64,000 bases of DNA. It comes from JAPOUP01 sp965203605 (GTDB taxonomy: Bacteria > Pseudomonadota > Alphaproteobacteria > Rhodobacterales > Rhodobacteraceae). The notes beneath the pieces are model-generated. The model saw only the letters and a list, made by a program, of their open reading frames with translations, was not told the DNA's origin and ran no database searches. Where the stretch lies: contig OZ241902.1 in assembly GCA_965203605.1 (NCBI GenBank), forward strand, positions 4,960,001 to 5,024,000, given 5' to 3'. The position numbers were made by a program, and so were the translations under genes. Positions 18,508 to 26,603 of the stretch are shown piece after piece. The first letter of the stretch is position 1. Each line of letters starts with the position of its first letter.

Positions 18508-18534
18508 GCAACAAAATCTGGTGAGATATCCGGG

Positions 18535-19068
18535 CTAGAACAGCGCGATGATGATGATCGCGCCGAGATCGTCGATCACCGCGACCGCGAGGAGGAAAAC
18601 CTTCAGCGCCGCCGGTACCCTGCTGCCGAGCAGGGCGAGAATGCCCACAGCGAAAGTGATGTCGGTGGCGGCTGGAATCGCCCAGCCGCGCAGCGTCTCC
18701 GGATCGCCCCAGTTGAGCCCGGCGTAAATCGCCGCCGGTGCCAGCATCCCGCCGGCCGCCGCCAATGCCGGCAGCACCGCCTGTCTCTAGGACGACAGGT
18801 TGCCCTCGACCAGTTCGCGCTTGATCTCCAATCCGACCAGCAGGAAGAACAACGCCATCAAACCGTCGTTGATCCAGAGCAGCAGAGGTTTCTCGATCAG
18901 GAGCGCCCCCACCTGCACGACAACGGCCACGGTTTTCAGCGCCTCGTAGAGGCTCTCCAGTGGAGAATTCACAAGAACCAGCGCCGCGGCTGCGGCGATC
19001 ATAAGCAGTACGCCGCCGGCGGCTTCATGTTTCAGCAGTGCCTCGAGGCGATTGAGCAGCGCAAACAT
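18535..19068 (-). pseudogene. nhaA: Na+/H+ antiporter NhaA, N-terminal half, with an in-frame TAG
   Basis: The likely start is ATG 19068 (MFALLNRLEALLKHEAAGG), with GGAG five bases upstream. It reads through LLLWINDGLMALFFLLVGLE and KRELVEGNLSS, then meets TAG at 18787-18789. Beyond the TAG the same frame continues RQAVLPALAAAGGMLAPAA, AIPAATDITFAVGILALLG and FLLAVAVIDDLGAIIIIALF, containing the ion-binding Asp pair region, and is cut at the CTAG duplication. At the TAG position many NhaA proteins have a Trp or similar residue, so TGG to TAG is likely. The rest of the gene is at 4219-4891. Confidence 0.92.
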
Positions 19069-19285
19069 AACTCCAACTTTTACCCGTTCACCGACCGCGG
19101 CTTGCCTGTACGGACAAACGCCGAAGCCGAAGAGCGGTATACTCGGAGGTTGCCTGCCATGCAAGTGAACGAGGGAAAACCGGGGGTATCCCAACTTGGT
19201 TGATTCCCACAATTCCAAGGGCAATCCGAGGGCCGCGATGAGACCGCGAATGACCGACAAAAATTTTTGCCGTTTTTCGGTCCGG

Positions 19286-20278
19286 TCAGAAGTTCAAGGG
19301 ACGCTCGAGTCCGTAGACATCCCGGATGGCCATATAGGTTTCGCGCCAGGCACGGAAGGCGGGATGGGCGTTGTATCTCCGGCTGAGCCGAGTGCCCAGT
19401 TTCCGGCTCCAGGGCTTTTTCCGACCCATGTAATGCCAGATCCCCGGATTCTCCAATGCCTCCTTCAGTTCCTCTTGGGCGACCGACGGCCAGTCGCCGT
19501 CCCGCGCAAGCGGTTTCAGGTTCCAGGCAACATGCAGCCGGGCGCAGCGGCCTGCGAAGAACTCGTTGAGACGGTCCTGGTCCGGAAGGTGTTCCAGGTA
19601 TGGCGCAAGCCCTGCGAGGTCACGGAGCGGGGGTGACCTTCGGGGGGGGGGGAGGTCCCGTATGGCGTCGCAGTCCGTGACAAGGACGCCGCTGTTGAAA
19701 TACATGTCGCCGGGCCGCATCCCCATGTGCAGCAGGCGCCTGAGCAGCGATTGCCTGCGACGGCGGTAATGGCTGTACCGCAGGATCTCCTTTGCCCCTA
19801 TGCGCGTCAGGCGACCTTTCGGCGTCCGCAGCGTCCAGCTGGTGTCGACGCCTGTATCCATGGCCGCCGCCAGCGGCATGCCCTCCATGTCGACGGCCAT
19901 CAGTTCGCTGACATCCCGCATGACCAGCGTGTCAGCGTCAATGAACAGGCATCTCCCCCGCACCAGCCAGGGGAGCTGTAGCGGGAGTAGGCTGATCGCT
20001 GGCCAGCGGACGCGGCGGTTGTTCCTGAAGTCCTCTACGCCCGGTGGTGGGATGAACTGGCGGACATCGATGGCTGCGCCGCATGTCTCTCCGACTTTCC
20101 ACAGTGTTTCATGGTCCGACGGTTCGATTCCATCACCGTAAACGATGATCTCGAGCGGCACGGTGGCGTGTTCACATAGGGAATGGATCGAAACGACCGC
20201 TGGCACCAAATAGCGTCGGTCGATGCCGTAGACCACTTTCACGTCGCCCACGTCAAATCCCCGCTCCATCAGCCCCAT
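19286..20278 (-). CDS. Glycosyltransferase family 8 protein with an 11-base G/C tract
   Basis: A retaining GT-A glycosyltransferase, probably for LPS outer core or surface polysaccharide. Residues follow the GT8 pattern: VVYGIDRRYLVPAVVSIHSL, the metal-binding DxD in CLFIDADTLVM, PGDMYFNSGVLV, LPDQDRLNEFF and the C-terminal HYMGRKKPW. I placed the start at ATG 20278 (MGLMERG), although the frame is open to 20332 and 20269 is also possible. A run of 11 Gs on the plus strand (19642-19652) encodes PPP in the current frame. Any gain or loss of one base there would truncate the protein after about 227 residues. It sits near a GT25 gene. Confidence 0.87.
   Translation of the reverse strand: MGLMERGFDVGDVKVVYGIDRRYLVPAVVSIHSLCEHATVPLEIIVYGDGIEPSDHETLWKVGETCGAAIDVRQFIPPPGVEDFRNNRRVRWPAISLLPLQLPWLVRGRCLFIDADTLVMRDVSELMAVDMEGMPLAAAMDTGVDTSWTLRTPKGRLTRIGAKEILRYSHYRRRRQSLLRRLLHMGMRPGDMYFNSGVLVTDCDAIRDLPPPRRSPPLRDLAGLAPYLEHLPDQDRLNEFFAGRCARLHVAWNLKPLARDGDWPSVAQEELKEALENPGIWHYMGRKKPWSRKLGTRLSRRYNAHPAFRAWRETYMAIRDVYGLERPLNF
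19642..19652. repeat. Poly-G (11) homopolymer inside the GT8 gene
   Basis: Eleven consecutive Gs on the plus strand, read as Cs in the gene. This is far longer than any other homopolymer noted in the window. Tracts of this type act as slippage-prone phase-variation switches in surface glycosyltransferase genes of other bacteria. A role here is inference. Confidence 0.7.
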
Positions 20279-20332
20279 GCTCCATCGGACATCCCTCCGG
20301 TCTTCCGACTGGCATGACCCTGGATGGACCAT

Positions 20333-21180
20333 GGCCGACCGGAACCCGACGGGGCTGTCAAATCCAGTGTTGGGAGTTCCATATCGCCCGCTTCCCGCTG
20401 TTCAACCGTCCGGTCGGGACGGAACCGGTCGGGAAGCGTTCCGAAACACCACTTCCCGGCCGATGTGTCCCGCATCTGCCACCAAGGATCCGGGCAGTCA
20501 AGACCGTGGTTGTATCCCCGGTTGGTAGGTCCCGCCGCCGCGGGCCGATCAGTACTTCTCCGCGCCATGACTCACACTCCATGCCCTTTGCCCGGCTGGC
20601 CAGGCCGTTCGCCGGTCACGCGGGTTATTCGCGGTTTCACCTCGGTGCGAGGATGGCCCTTCGAACTGTGGAAACTACCAACGTGGCACACACCCTGCAA
20701 ACCTTCCGACGGAGCCTGTTGCTGCCGTGAATGGAATGCCACGGAGACGCCATGGCGAAGGAGTTGATCTCGGTGCTCCGGCCTAAGAGGTTGGCCGAAA
20801 ATGTGGATGTTCTCCGCCAGATGTGGTGCCGCCATGTCGGACATCAACCGGACAGGGAGGTCGCCATGGCCCGGAACGGGACCGCCCGGAAGCTTACAAC
20901 AGCCCACATAAGTGCGAGCTGTTGTAAGGAGCGGCACGGGCTGGATACTGGCGGTTGGGGGATCCATCCGACACGTGGAGAGCCGGTCTCCATAAACTGG
21001 CACCGCATGACGTGGATGGTCTGTCACGATCTGACGCCACCAGCCGTGGCGGTACCGGACGCCGCGGACGCCGCCCCCGCACGCCCGGATTCCGCCCGAA
21101 TCCGCCGCCGACGCCCGCAATCCGCCGGAAACCGGACCGAAATTTCACTGGTGGGAATTTCTGGGGTTCGTCAGCCGCGC
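20333..21180. other. Long gene-poor stretch between GT8 and the IS30 remnant
   Basis: About 850 bases. Several frames are open because of high GC, but none shows a motif, a convincing start or a known family. It contains the hairpin at 20893-20928. Near 21097-21167 the sequence repeats that at 6596-6660, so the right part is mobile-element debris. Confidence 0.5.
20893..20928. terminator. Strong 11-bp hairpin, possible terminator or element end
   Basis: CTTACAACAGC at 20893-20903 pairs perfectly with GCTGTTGTAAG at 20918-20928, leaving a 14-base loop. No T-run follows on either strand, so it is not a classical intrinsic terminator. A structured end of a mobile element is equally possible. 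Confidence 0.35.
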
Positions 21181-21381
21181 CCGTCCACACGTTCACGGCG
21201 GACAACGGCAGGGAGTTCGCGGGCCACGCGGGGGGCAAGGTGCTGAAGGCCGGCTTCCATTCGCCAGCCCCATCACTTCTGGGAGCGCGGGCTAAACGAG
21301 CACACCAACGGGCTGGCGAGGCGGTACATGCCCAAGGAGACGGACTTATGGCCGGTGTTGCGCTTCGGAGTGGAAATGGGG
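21181..21381 (+). pseudogene. IS30-family transposase C-terminal remnant plus terminal repeat
   Basis: The reading THRFTADNGREFAGH-like (seen as HTFTADNGREFAGHAGGKVL near 21190-21249) matches the integrase-core Asp-containing motif of IS30 transposases. After a frame change, near 21300-21349, TNGLARRYMPKETDL matches the conserved C-terminal motif. It is followed by GGTGTTGCGCTTCGGAGTGG at 21354-21373, a sequence that recurs as the end of other IS30-like scraps in this window. The rest of the element is absent. Confidence 0.72.
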
Positions 21382-22193
21382 TCTCCTTTTCCCGCGCACT
21401 CTCCTGTACCCAAGAACCCGCATGCCAATCCCCGTGCGCCAGGACTTCAGCGCCCTTCGCCATGTCGGCATATGAACGCCAAGCAGGCGGCGCGACCTGT
21501 CATCTTCATGCGCCATATTGGCGGTGTACCGGCCATGGCTGTCGATAATGGAATCCCGCCCGCCATGGTCCACCATCTGCGGATACACCGCCCGCCATCT
21601 ACCACGCCAACTGAAGATGTCGGCGCAGGCCGGCCAGTCTGCCCCTTCCTTCACCCTCAGCGAGGACTCGGCGATATGCCGTGCTCCCGCGATGGAGATC
21701 ACGTATGCAACCGCTCCGTTCATTATCGTTCCCGGAACGCATGGAAACGACCGATAGCCGCCAAACACACGTTTCGCGCCTTTCTTCTTGACCCAAGTCT
21801 TCGCATAGTACAGGATTGTCAGGTCCGCGTCCTCGAAATGGCGTTCCCGCAGGTAGCGGACCAGATCCGGGCCGGGCATTGCGTCATCCTCAAAGACCAG
21901 CGCATATGGAATGCCGCGCTCGACGATCATTTTTAGACCAGTATGTGCGAAAGGGCGCAGCCGAACTCGGAATCGGTAAGCGGCCTTATCCGCGGAGGTT
22001 CCGAAAAAGGTATGACCGCCGCCCCTCCTTCCCTGTCTATCATGGACTCGAACTCATCGGGGATTCCGTTCCGGCCATCCACCGCGTCCACGAAGTCGAA
22101 CGAGAGCCCGAGGCCATCGAGACATCCGGATATCCGCCTGCGCCTGTCTGCGCAGTCCGGTAGCGAGATCACGAACACAGGTATGGGGCACAA
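21346..22193 (-). pseudogene. Glycosyltransferase family 25 (LPS biosynthesis), frameshifted
   Basis: The N-terminal piece (22193-21933) reads PIPVFVISLPDCADRRRRIS and LTDSEFGCALSHILV, the GT25 signature. It then hits TAA. The second piece, in the next frame from 21930, continues MIVERGIPYALVFEDDAMPG, which contains the EDDA motif, and ends AVAYVISIAGARHIAE and then PQMVDHGGRDSIID. Together they make one GT25 protein with a one-base change in an A5 tract (21929-21935 region). The apparent start is TTG 22193 with GGAG eight bases upstream. The 3' end runs into IS30 debris, so the native C-terminus is uncertain. Confidence 0.82.
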
Positions 22194-22481
22194 GACATCT
22201 CTCCTTCAGCAACGCCGAGAACGGCACGGCCGGCGCAACCGCACATCGGCATGTTAAACCCCGCCTGTTCGATAAGACGCAGGCAGTTATCCCTCCCCAC
22301 TTCCACGTGCCGATAGAGGCCCGGTACACCATACACTGAATGAACGCAATCTCCCCGTATGGCCAGGACTGCGCGAACAATTCAGGTGAGGAACCCGGCG
22401 AACATAGGAGAGCGACACTTGGTTATGGCGAAAAACCATCGGGCAAGACCGCTGAACACTCAATCCAATGACGCTGCGGTA

Positions 22482-23705
22482 CTATCCACGCAGGAGCGGC
22501 TTCAGGTCAACATTCGCATTCGCGATCACCGCCCGATCAGGGGATTTTCCCATTTCCAGCAACCGTTTGCCAATCATGTACGCTCGCGCGTCGTTCATCG
22601 AATCGACCGCCAGAAGAGTTTCGTCCGCATAATACCAGAACGAGACACTATGGCCGGCACCACGGGTTACGATCCGCCTGTAACCCGTACAAAGGCCGGC
22701 GATCTGCAGCTTGCAGTCATACTGGTCTGACCAGAACCATGGCTGGGGAACATAGTCTTCCTCAGAGCCAAGCATGTTTGCAGCCACACACTCCGCTTGG
22801 TCAATGGCATTCTGCACGCTCTCCAGACGAATCCGGGTGCCCTTGTAAGGAAACGACGCACAGTCGCCGGCAGCCCAGATCGACGGATCCGAAGTGCGGC
22901 CCTGAATGTCGGTCCAGACTCCGTTCTCGATTTCAAGCCCGGCGGACTCGGCAAGTTCGGTCGACGGAGTAACTCCGATACCGACGATAACGACATCAAC
23001 CTTGAGTTCCGCGCCGTCGGAAAGCACGGCACCTGTAACGCGTCCCTCACCGGTCAGCCTCTCGAGTGAAACCCGTTCGCGGATGTCAACCCCATGAGTT
23101 TCATGAAGTGCGCGGAAATAACTCGACGTCTCCTGCGCCGCGACCCGCTGCAGGATCCGCTCGGCCGCCTCGATCAAGGTGACCCTCATGCCACTCGTCG
23201 CCGCAACCGCCGCAGCTTCAAGCCCGATATATCCGCCCCCGACGATCAACGCCCTTGCGCCCTCGACGAAGGCCGGAGCCATGGCGTCAACATCCGCGAG
23301 CGAGCGAACCGTGTGGACGCCCGGCAAGGCTCCCCCGATCGATCTGGGCAACCCACGCGGTACGGCACCGGTGCAAAGCGCTAGACAGTCATATGAAACC
23401 TCCCGGCTACCAACGGAAATCCGTTTGCCGGCACGGTCGATAGAAACCACCGCGCTGGAAGTTCGAAGCTCTATGTCACTTTCGCGATAGTAGCTTTCCG
23501 GCCGCAGATAGAGCCGCTCCAGGGTCATTTCGCCCAGAAGGTATTTCTTGGACAGCGGAGGGCGCTGGTATGGCGCAACCGGTTCCTCACCAATCAGGGT
23601 TATGCTGCCGTCATGACCAAGACTGCGCAGCCGGACTGCAAGGGATGCGCCGGCTTGCCCGGCGCCAATGACTACAATTTTCCGCACCCTTCGTGGCTCC
23701 CGCAC
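22482..23705 (-). CDS. FAD/NAD(P)-dependent ferredoxin (rubredoxin) reductase-like oxidoreductase
   Basis: About 400 residues. This is the reductase component type that passes electrons from NAD(P)H to a [2Fe-2S] ferredoxin or rubredoxin. FAD binding is seen in VVIGAGQAGASLAVRLRSLG, followed by PYQRPPLSKKYLLG, typical of the putidaredoxin-reductase family. NAD binding is in ALIVGGGYIGLEAAAVAA, and the second FAD motif is SIWAAGDCA. The C-terminal domain includes QPWFWSDQYDCKLQIAG. I chose GTG 23705, with GAGGAG just upstream (GTG 23687 is an alternative), because a longer reading would leave no room for promoters of the divergent peroxiredoxin gene. Confidence 0.9.
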   Translation of the reverse strand: MREPRRVRKIVVIGAGQAGASLAVRLRSLGHDGSITLIGEEPVAPYQRPPLSKKYLLGEMTLERLYLRPESYYRESDIELRTSSAVVSIDRAGKRISVGSREVSYDCLALCTGAVPRGLPRSIGGALPGVHTVRSLADVDAMAPAFVEGARALIVGGGYIGLEAAAVAATSGMRVTLIEAAERILQRVAAQETSSYFRALHETHGVDIRERVSLERLTGEGRVTGAVLSDGAELKVDVVIVGIGVTPSTELAESAGLEIENGVWTDIQGRTSDPSIWAAGDCASFPYKGTRIRLESVQNAIDQAECVAANMLGSEEDYVPQPWFWSDQYDCKLQIAGLCTGYRRIVTRGAGHSVSFWYYADETLLAVDSMNDARAYMIGKRLLEMGKSPDRAVIANANVDLKPLLRG

Positions 23706-23771
23706 TGGCTCCTCACCGGAGCTTGCCCTATATCGTGAACAGGAACGACGCAACTGACGAAAGGAACTGAC

Positions 23772-24272
23772 ATGACGTTGACAGTGGGCGACAGGATTCC
23801 CGGCGCGAGCCTCCTGCGGAAGAATGAAGGCGGATTCGAAACAGTGAATCTGGCGAATCTGGCGGTCGGCCGCAAGGTGGTACTGTTTGCGGTTCCAGGC
23901 GCATTCACCGGCACCTGCACGTCAAGCCATGTGCCAAGCTTCATGCGTACCTTCGACCAGCTGATTGATCAGGGTGTCGATGAGATTGTCTGTATCTCCG
24001 TTAACGATCCCTTTGTCATGGAGGCATGGGGCGGAACAACGGGAGCGACATCCGCTGGCATCACAATGCTCGCTGACCCATCTGCGGAATACACCAGAGC
24101 CGCGGGATTCGCATTTTCGGTACCGGAGGCGGGACTCCACGACCGTGCGATACGACATGCGCTTTTCGCCGTTGATGGCGTAGTAAAGGTGCTGCATGTC
24201 GAAAAGGACAGCGGCGTCTGCGAAACGACCGCCGGAGAAGCGATGCTGGAATCAATCAGGGCACTCGAATGA
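23772..24272 (+). CDS. Peroxiredoxin (Prx5 / AhpC-TSA type)
   Basis: A 166-residue cytosolic thiol peroxidase that reduces hydrogen peroxide and organic hydroperoxides. The peroxidatic cysteine is in VPGAFTGTCTSSHVPSF (about residue 49), the Prx5 signature. ISVNDPFVMEAWG and a second cysteine in SGVCETT (about 153), a likely resolving residue, also fit. An alpha-helical C-terminus ends the protein without a glutaredoxin fusion. It is divergent from the ferredoxin-reductase-like gene and convergent with phhB. Confidence 0.94.
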   Translation: MTLTVGDRIPGASLLRKNEGGFETVNLANLAVGRKVVLFAVPGAFTGTCTSSHVPSFMRTFDQLIDQGVDEIVCISVNDPFVMEAWGGTTGATSAGITMLADPSAEYTRAAGFAFSVPEAGLHDRAIRHALFAVDGVVKVLHVEKDSGVCETTAGEAMLESIRALE

Positions 24273-24324
24273 AGTCGGAACCGTATGCCCAATGTTGCTG
24301 GCTATGGGCACATAGGTCCGATGC

Positions 24325-24621
24325 CTATTCGGCCAGCGACTCCATTTTTCTGGCGAGTCTGACGTCTCGCTCGGTAAGACCGCCAATGTCATGGGAGGAC
24401 AGTGTCACCTCGACCCTGCCATAGACATTGAGCCATTCTGGATGGTGGTTCCACTTCTCCGCCCAAAGTGCGCAGCGGGTCATCCAGCCAAATGCTTCGA
24501 CGAAGTTGCGGAAGGTGAAGGTCTTGCTGATCGCGTCCCGGCCTTCCACCATTTCCCAGCCTGAATGAAGCAACGGCGCCAAACCCTCGGCCCGCTGCAC
24601 TTCGGTAAGTCTTTCGGTCAT
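24325..24621 (-). CDS. phhB: Pterin-4a-carbinolamine dehydratase
   Basis: A 98-residue enzyme that dehydrates 4a-hydroxytetrahydropterin to recycle the tetrahydrobiopterin cofactor of aromatic hydroxylases. The family pattern is clear: TFTFRNFVEAFGWMTRCALW, then the active-site EKWNHHPEW and the tail VTLSSHDIGGLTERDV. Its start overlaps the upstream DUF482 gene by 4 bases. No phenylalanine hydroxylase gene is in the window. Confidence 0.94.
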   Translation of the reverse strand: MTERLTEVQRAEGLAPLLHSGWEMVEGRDAISKTFTFRNFVEAFGWMTRCALWAEKWNHHPEWLNVYGRVEVTLSSHDIGGLTERDVRLARKMESLAE

Positions 24622-25802
24622 ATGGACAAATCTCCCTCATTCCTGAACGGTCCGCATTCGGTCAATGCCTCGATCTCCTCGCCGACAGCCTGCCGCTCTT
24701 CACCCAGATAGCGGCCAACCGCGCTTCGCATCGCGGGATCCGCAAACCAGTGCAGCGAATGGCAGGCGACCGGCAGATATCCTCGGGCCAGCTTATGGGG
24801 TCCCTGTGCGCCTGCTTCGACACGTGAAAGACCGTTACGGATCGCGTAGTCGATGGCACGGTAGTAGCAAAGTTCGAAATGAAGGAACGGATGGTCCTCG
24901 ATGCAGCCCCAGTAGCGGCCGAATAACGTTTCGCGTCCAACGAAGTTAAGCGCTCCCGCCACGAAGCGGCCATTGCGTTCAGCCAGGAAGAGTACGATAT
25001 CCTTACGAAGACTGGCGTGGGCCTCGGCAAAGAATGCTCGACTCAGGTAAGGCATACCCCACTTGCGCGCACCGGTATCCTGATAGAATTGCCAGAACGC
25101 GTCCCAATGGCGAGGTTCGATGAGGCTGCCTGTCAACTCATGGATTTTGCCCCCGAACGCCCGGATGGCGGTGCGCTCCTTGCGGATGTTCTTGCGTTTA
25201 CGCGAATTGAGTTCGGCCAGAAACCCCTGAAAGTCCGTATAACCTCTATTCTCCCAGTGGAACTGCTCACTGATCCTATGCATGAATCCCAGCCCTTCAA
25301 CAGCCTTCGCCTCCGCTTCCGTACAGAATGTGACGTGTAGCGACGAGAGCCGGTTCGCCGCGACCAGTCTTACGGCGCCCTGCAGCAGTGCCGCCCGTCC
25401 CACCTCCTCATGCCCGGGAAGGGTCAGCAAACGACGTCCTGTCGCAGGTGTGAATGGAACGGCAATCTGAAGTTTCGGATAATAGCTTCTGCCAGCCTGC
25501 TCATAGGCATGGGCCCAGCCATGATCAAAGATATATTCGCCCTGACTGTGTCCCTTGGCATAGAGCGGCGCGACCGCGATGACTTCACCTTCTATCCGGG
25601 CGACCAGGTGCCGAGGGACCCAGCCAGTGCCCGAGCCAATGGAGCCCGACACCTCCAGTGCATTCAGGAACCGCCAGGTTGTGAACGGGTCGAGAGGACG
25701 TCCTCCGGCCTTCGTCTCCGGGCAGGCACAGGCATCCCAATCGTCCGATGCGATCCCATCGAGACCGTCGAGAATGTCGACCTCAATGACAGGTTCGGCC
25801 AT
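24618..25802 (-). CDS. DUF482 / peptidogalycan-type GNAT N-acyltransferase
   Basis: A 394-residue protein of PF04339, built of tandem GNAT-like folds and related to FemAB-type acyltransferases. Characteristic stretches are PFTTWRFLNALEVSG, PKLQIAVPFTPATGRRLL, NSRKRKNIRKER, FYQDTGARKWGMPYLSR and RVEAGAQGPHKLARGYLP. The biochemical substrate of this family is not established. The gene is coupled to phhB by a 4-base overlap and lies 30 bases downstream of the GDPD gene. Confidence 0.88.
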   Translation of the reverse strand: MAEPVIEVDILDGLDGIASDDWDACACPETKAGGRPLDPFTTWRFLNALEVSGSIGSGTGWVPRHLVARIEGEVIAVAPLYAKGHSQGEYIFDHGWAHAYEQAGRSYYPKLQIAVPFTPATGRRLLTLPGHEEVGRAALLQGAVRLVAANRLSSLHVTFCTEAEAKAVEGLGFMHRISEQFHWENRGYTDFQGFLAELNSRKRKNIRKERTAIRAFGGKIHELTGSLIEPRHWDAFWQFYQDTGARKWGMPYLSRAFFAEAHASLRKDIVLFLAERNGRFVAGALNFVGRETLFGRYWGCIEDHPFLHFELCYYRAIDYAIRNGLSRVEAGAQGPHKLARGYLPVACHSLHWFADPAMRSAVGRYLGEERQAVGEEIEALTECGPFRNEGDLSI

Positions 25803-25832
25803 AGGCTGCCTCTGGCCTACAGGTCTCGCAGG

Positions 25833-26603
25833 TCAAGGCACGGCCGATCTGGCTGCGTAGCCTTCAAAGGTGATATTGTGTGCGACCCGCCGCGCCTCCA
25901 TTTCCTGTTCAATGCTGCGTACGGTCCAGCAGAGGACCGGCGAACCACCGACCTTGAGTTCGGAAACACGCGGTCGGGAAAGGTCCGCTACCTGATGGCT
26001 TATGAATGTCGCCCCAAGTCGGTCGAAGTCCACCACATTACGCAGGCCCACCAGCACATCATCGGGAAGGTCTGGCCAATCCTGCGGCCTGAATGGGCAC
26101 GTCGTCAGACCACGGGGAATGTCCGGAGCGGCATCGGCGAACCTCGCCACCGCATTTGGACAGAACGACATTACCGCAACCGGGCCTTCGTAGGGATTCG
26201 ACGCCCGGGCTACGGCCCGCTCCAAGGAATTCCCATCGTCCGTTTTCGTGCGCACCGGTCTCTTGATCTCAACCAGAACCGGCTTACGTCCGGCGATCAG
26301 TTCAAGAACCTCGTCCAATGCGGGAATGGTCTCCGCACTGTCACGGAGCTTGATATTCCCCAATTCAGATCTTCCACGCTCCCGAACCAATCCCGACTCG
26401 GACGTTAGGCGCTCAAGACCGAAATCGTGGAAGACCATCGCCTCGCCGTCAGCGGAGAGCTGCACGTCCAATTCGATCCCATAGCCCTGGACAACCGCCC
26501 TTTCGAACGCCGCGCATGAATTCTCGGGAACGCCAATACCCCCGTTATGATAGCCCCTGTGGGCCAACGGTCGACTGAGGAACTCCTTAGGAAGTGGAGT
26601 CAT
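25833..26603 (-). CDS. Glycerophosphodiester phosphodiesterase
   Basis: A 256-residue GDPD-family enzyme that releases glycerol-3-phosphate from deacylated phospholipids. Catalytic motifs are LAHRGYHNG, PENSCAAFERAV, the metal ligands in GIELDVQLSADGEAMVFHDF, and VEIKRP. The ATG at 26603 overlaps the RidA stop by 4 bases, although the frame is open further upstream, antisense-free but motif-free. No signal peptide is visible, so it is probably cytosolic. It forms a compact operon ridA-GDPD-DUF482-phhB. Confidence 0.92.
   Translation of the reverse strand: MTPLPKEFLSRPLAHRGYHNGGIGVPENSCAAFERAVVQGYGIELDVQLSADGEAMVFHDFGLERLTSESGLVRERGRSELGNIKLRDSAETIPALDEVLELIAGRKPVLVEIKRPVRTKTDDGNSLERAVARASNPYEGPVAVMSFCPNAVARFADAAPDIPRGLTTCPFRPQDWPDLPDDVLVGLRNVVDFDRLGATFISHQVADLSRPRVSELKVGGSPVLCWTVRSIEQEMEARRVAHNITFEGYAARSAVP

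Larger units (their letters stand above)
15578..18534 (-). mobile_element. IS1380-family element, right copy, interrupted by an IS110-type insertion
   Basis: A 2957-bp copy with the same 18-bp terminal repeats as the left copy, flanked by CTAG on both sides (15574-15577 and 18535-18538). Its IS1380 coding sequence is split: the N-terminal part lies at about 18507-17490 and the C-terminal part at about 16030-15600, with an IS110-type element between them. Compared with the left copy it lacks the RGNSGF region but keeps the following ARNPR...RRFTGF region, so the two copies carry complementary deletions. Confidence 0.82.
4888..18538. mobile_element. Composite-transposon-like block inserted in nhaA, flanked by CTAG
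   Basis: The block starts after CTAG at 4888-4891 and ends before CTAG at 18535-18538. Exactly at those points the nhaA reading frame stops and resumes. Both ends are IS1380-family copies in the same orientation (4892-6541 and 15578-18534), with terminal repeats CCC(T/G)GATATCTCACCAGA. Between them is a cargo of sugar-type catabolic and transport genes. The matching outer CTAG suggests that the whole block moved as one unit. Recombination between two independently inserted IS copies is the alternative. Both transposases are now defective. Confidence 0.8.

Noticed and set aside
24284..24311. Hairpin between the peroxiredoxin gene and phhB as a terminator
   Set aside because: The stem is only six base pairs (TGCCCA/TGGGCA) with no T-run on either strand.
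25410..26408. A 332-codon plus-strand open frame
   Set aside because: Antisense to the DUF482 and GDPD genes, both of which have clear family motifs.
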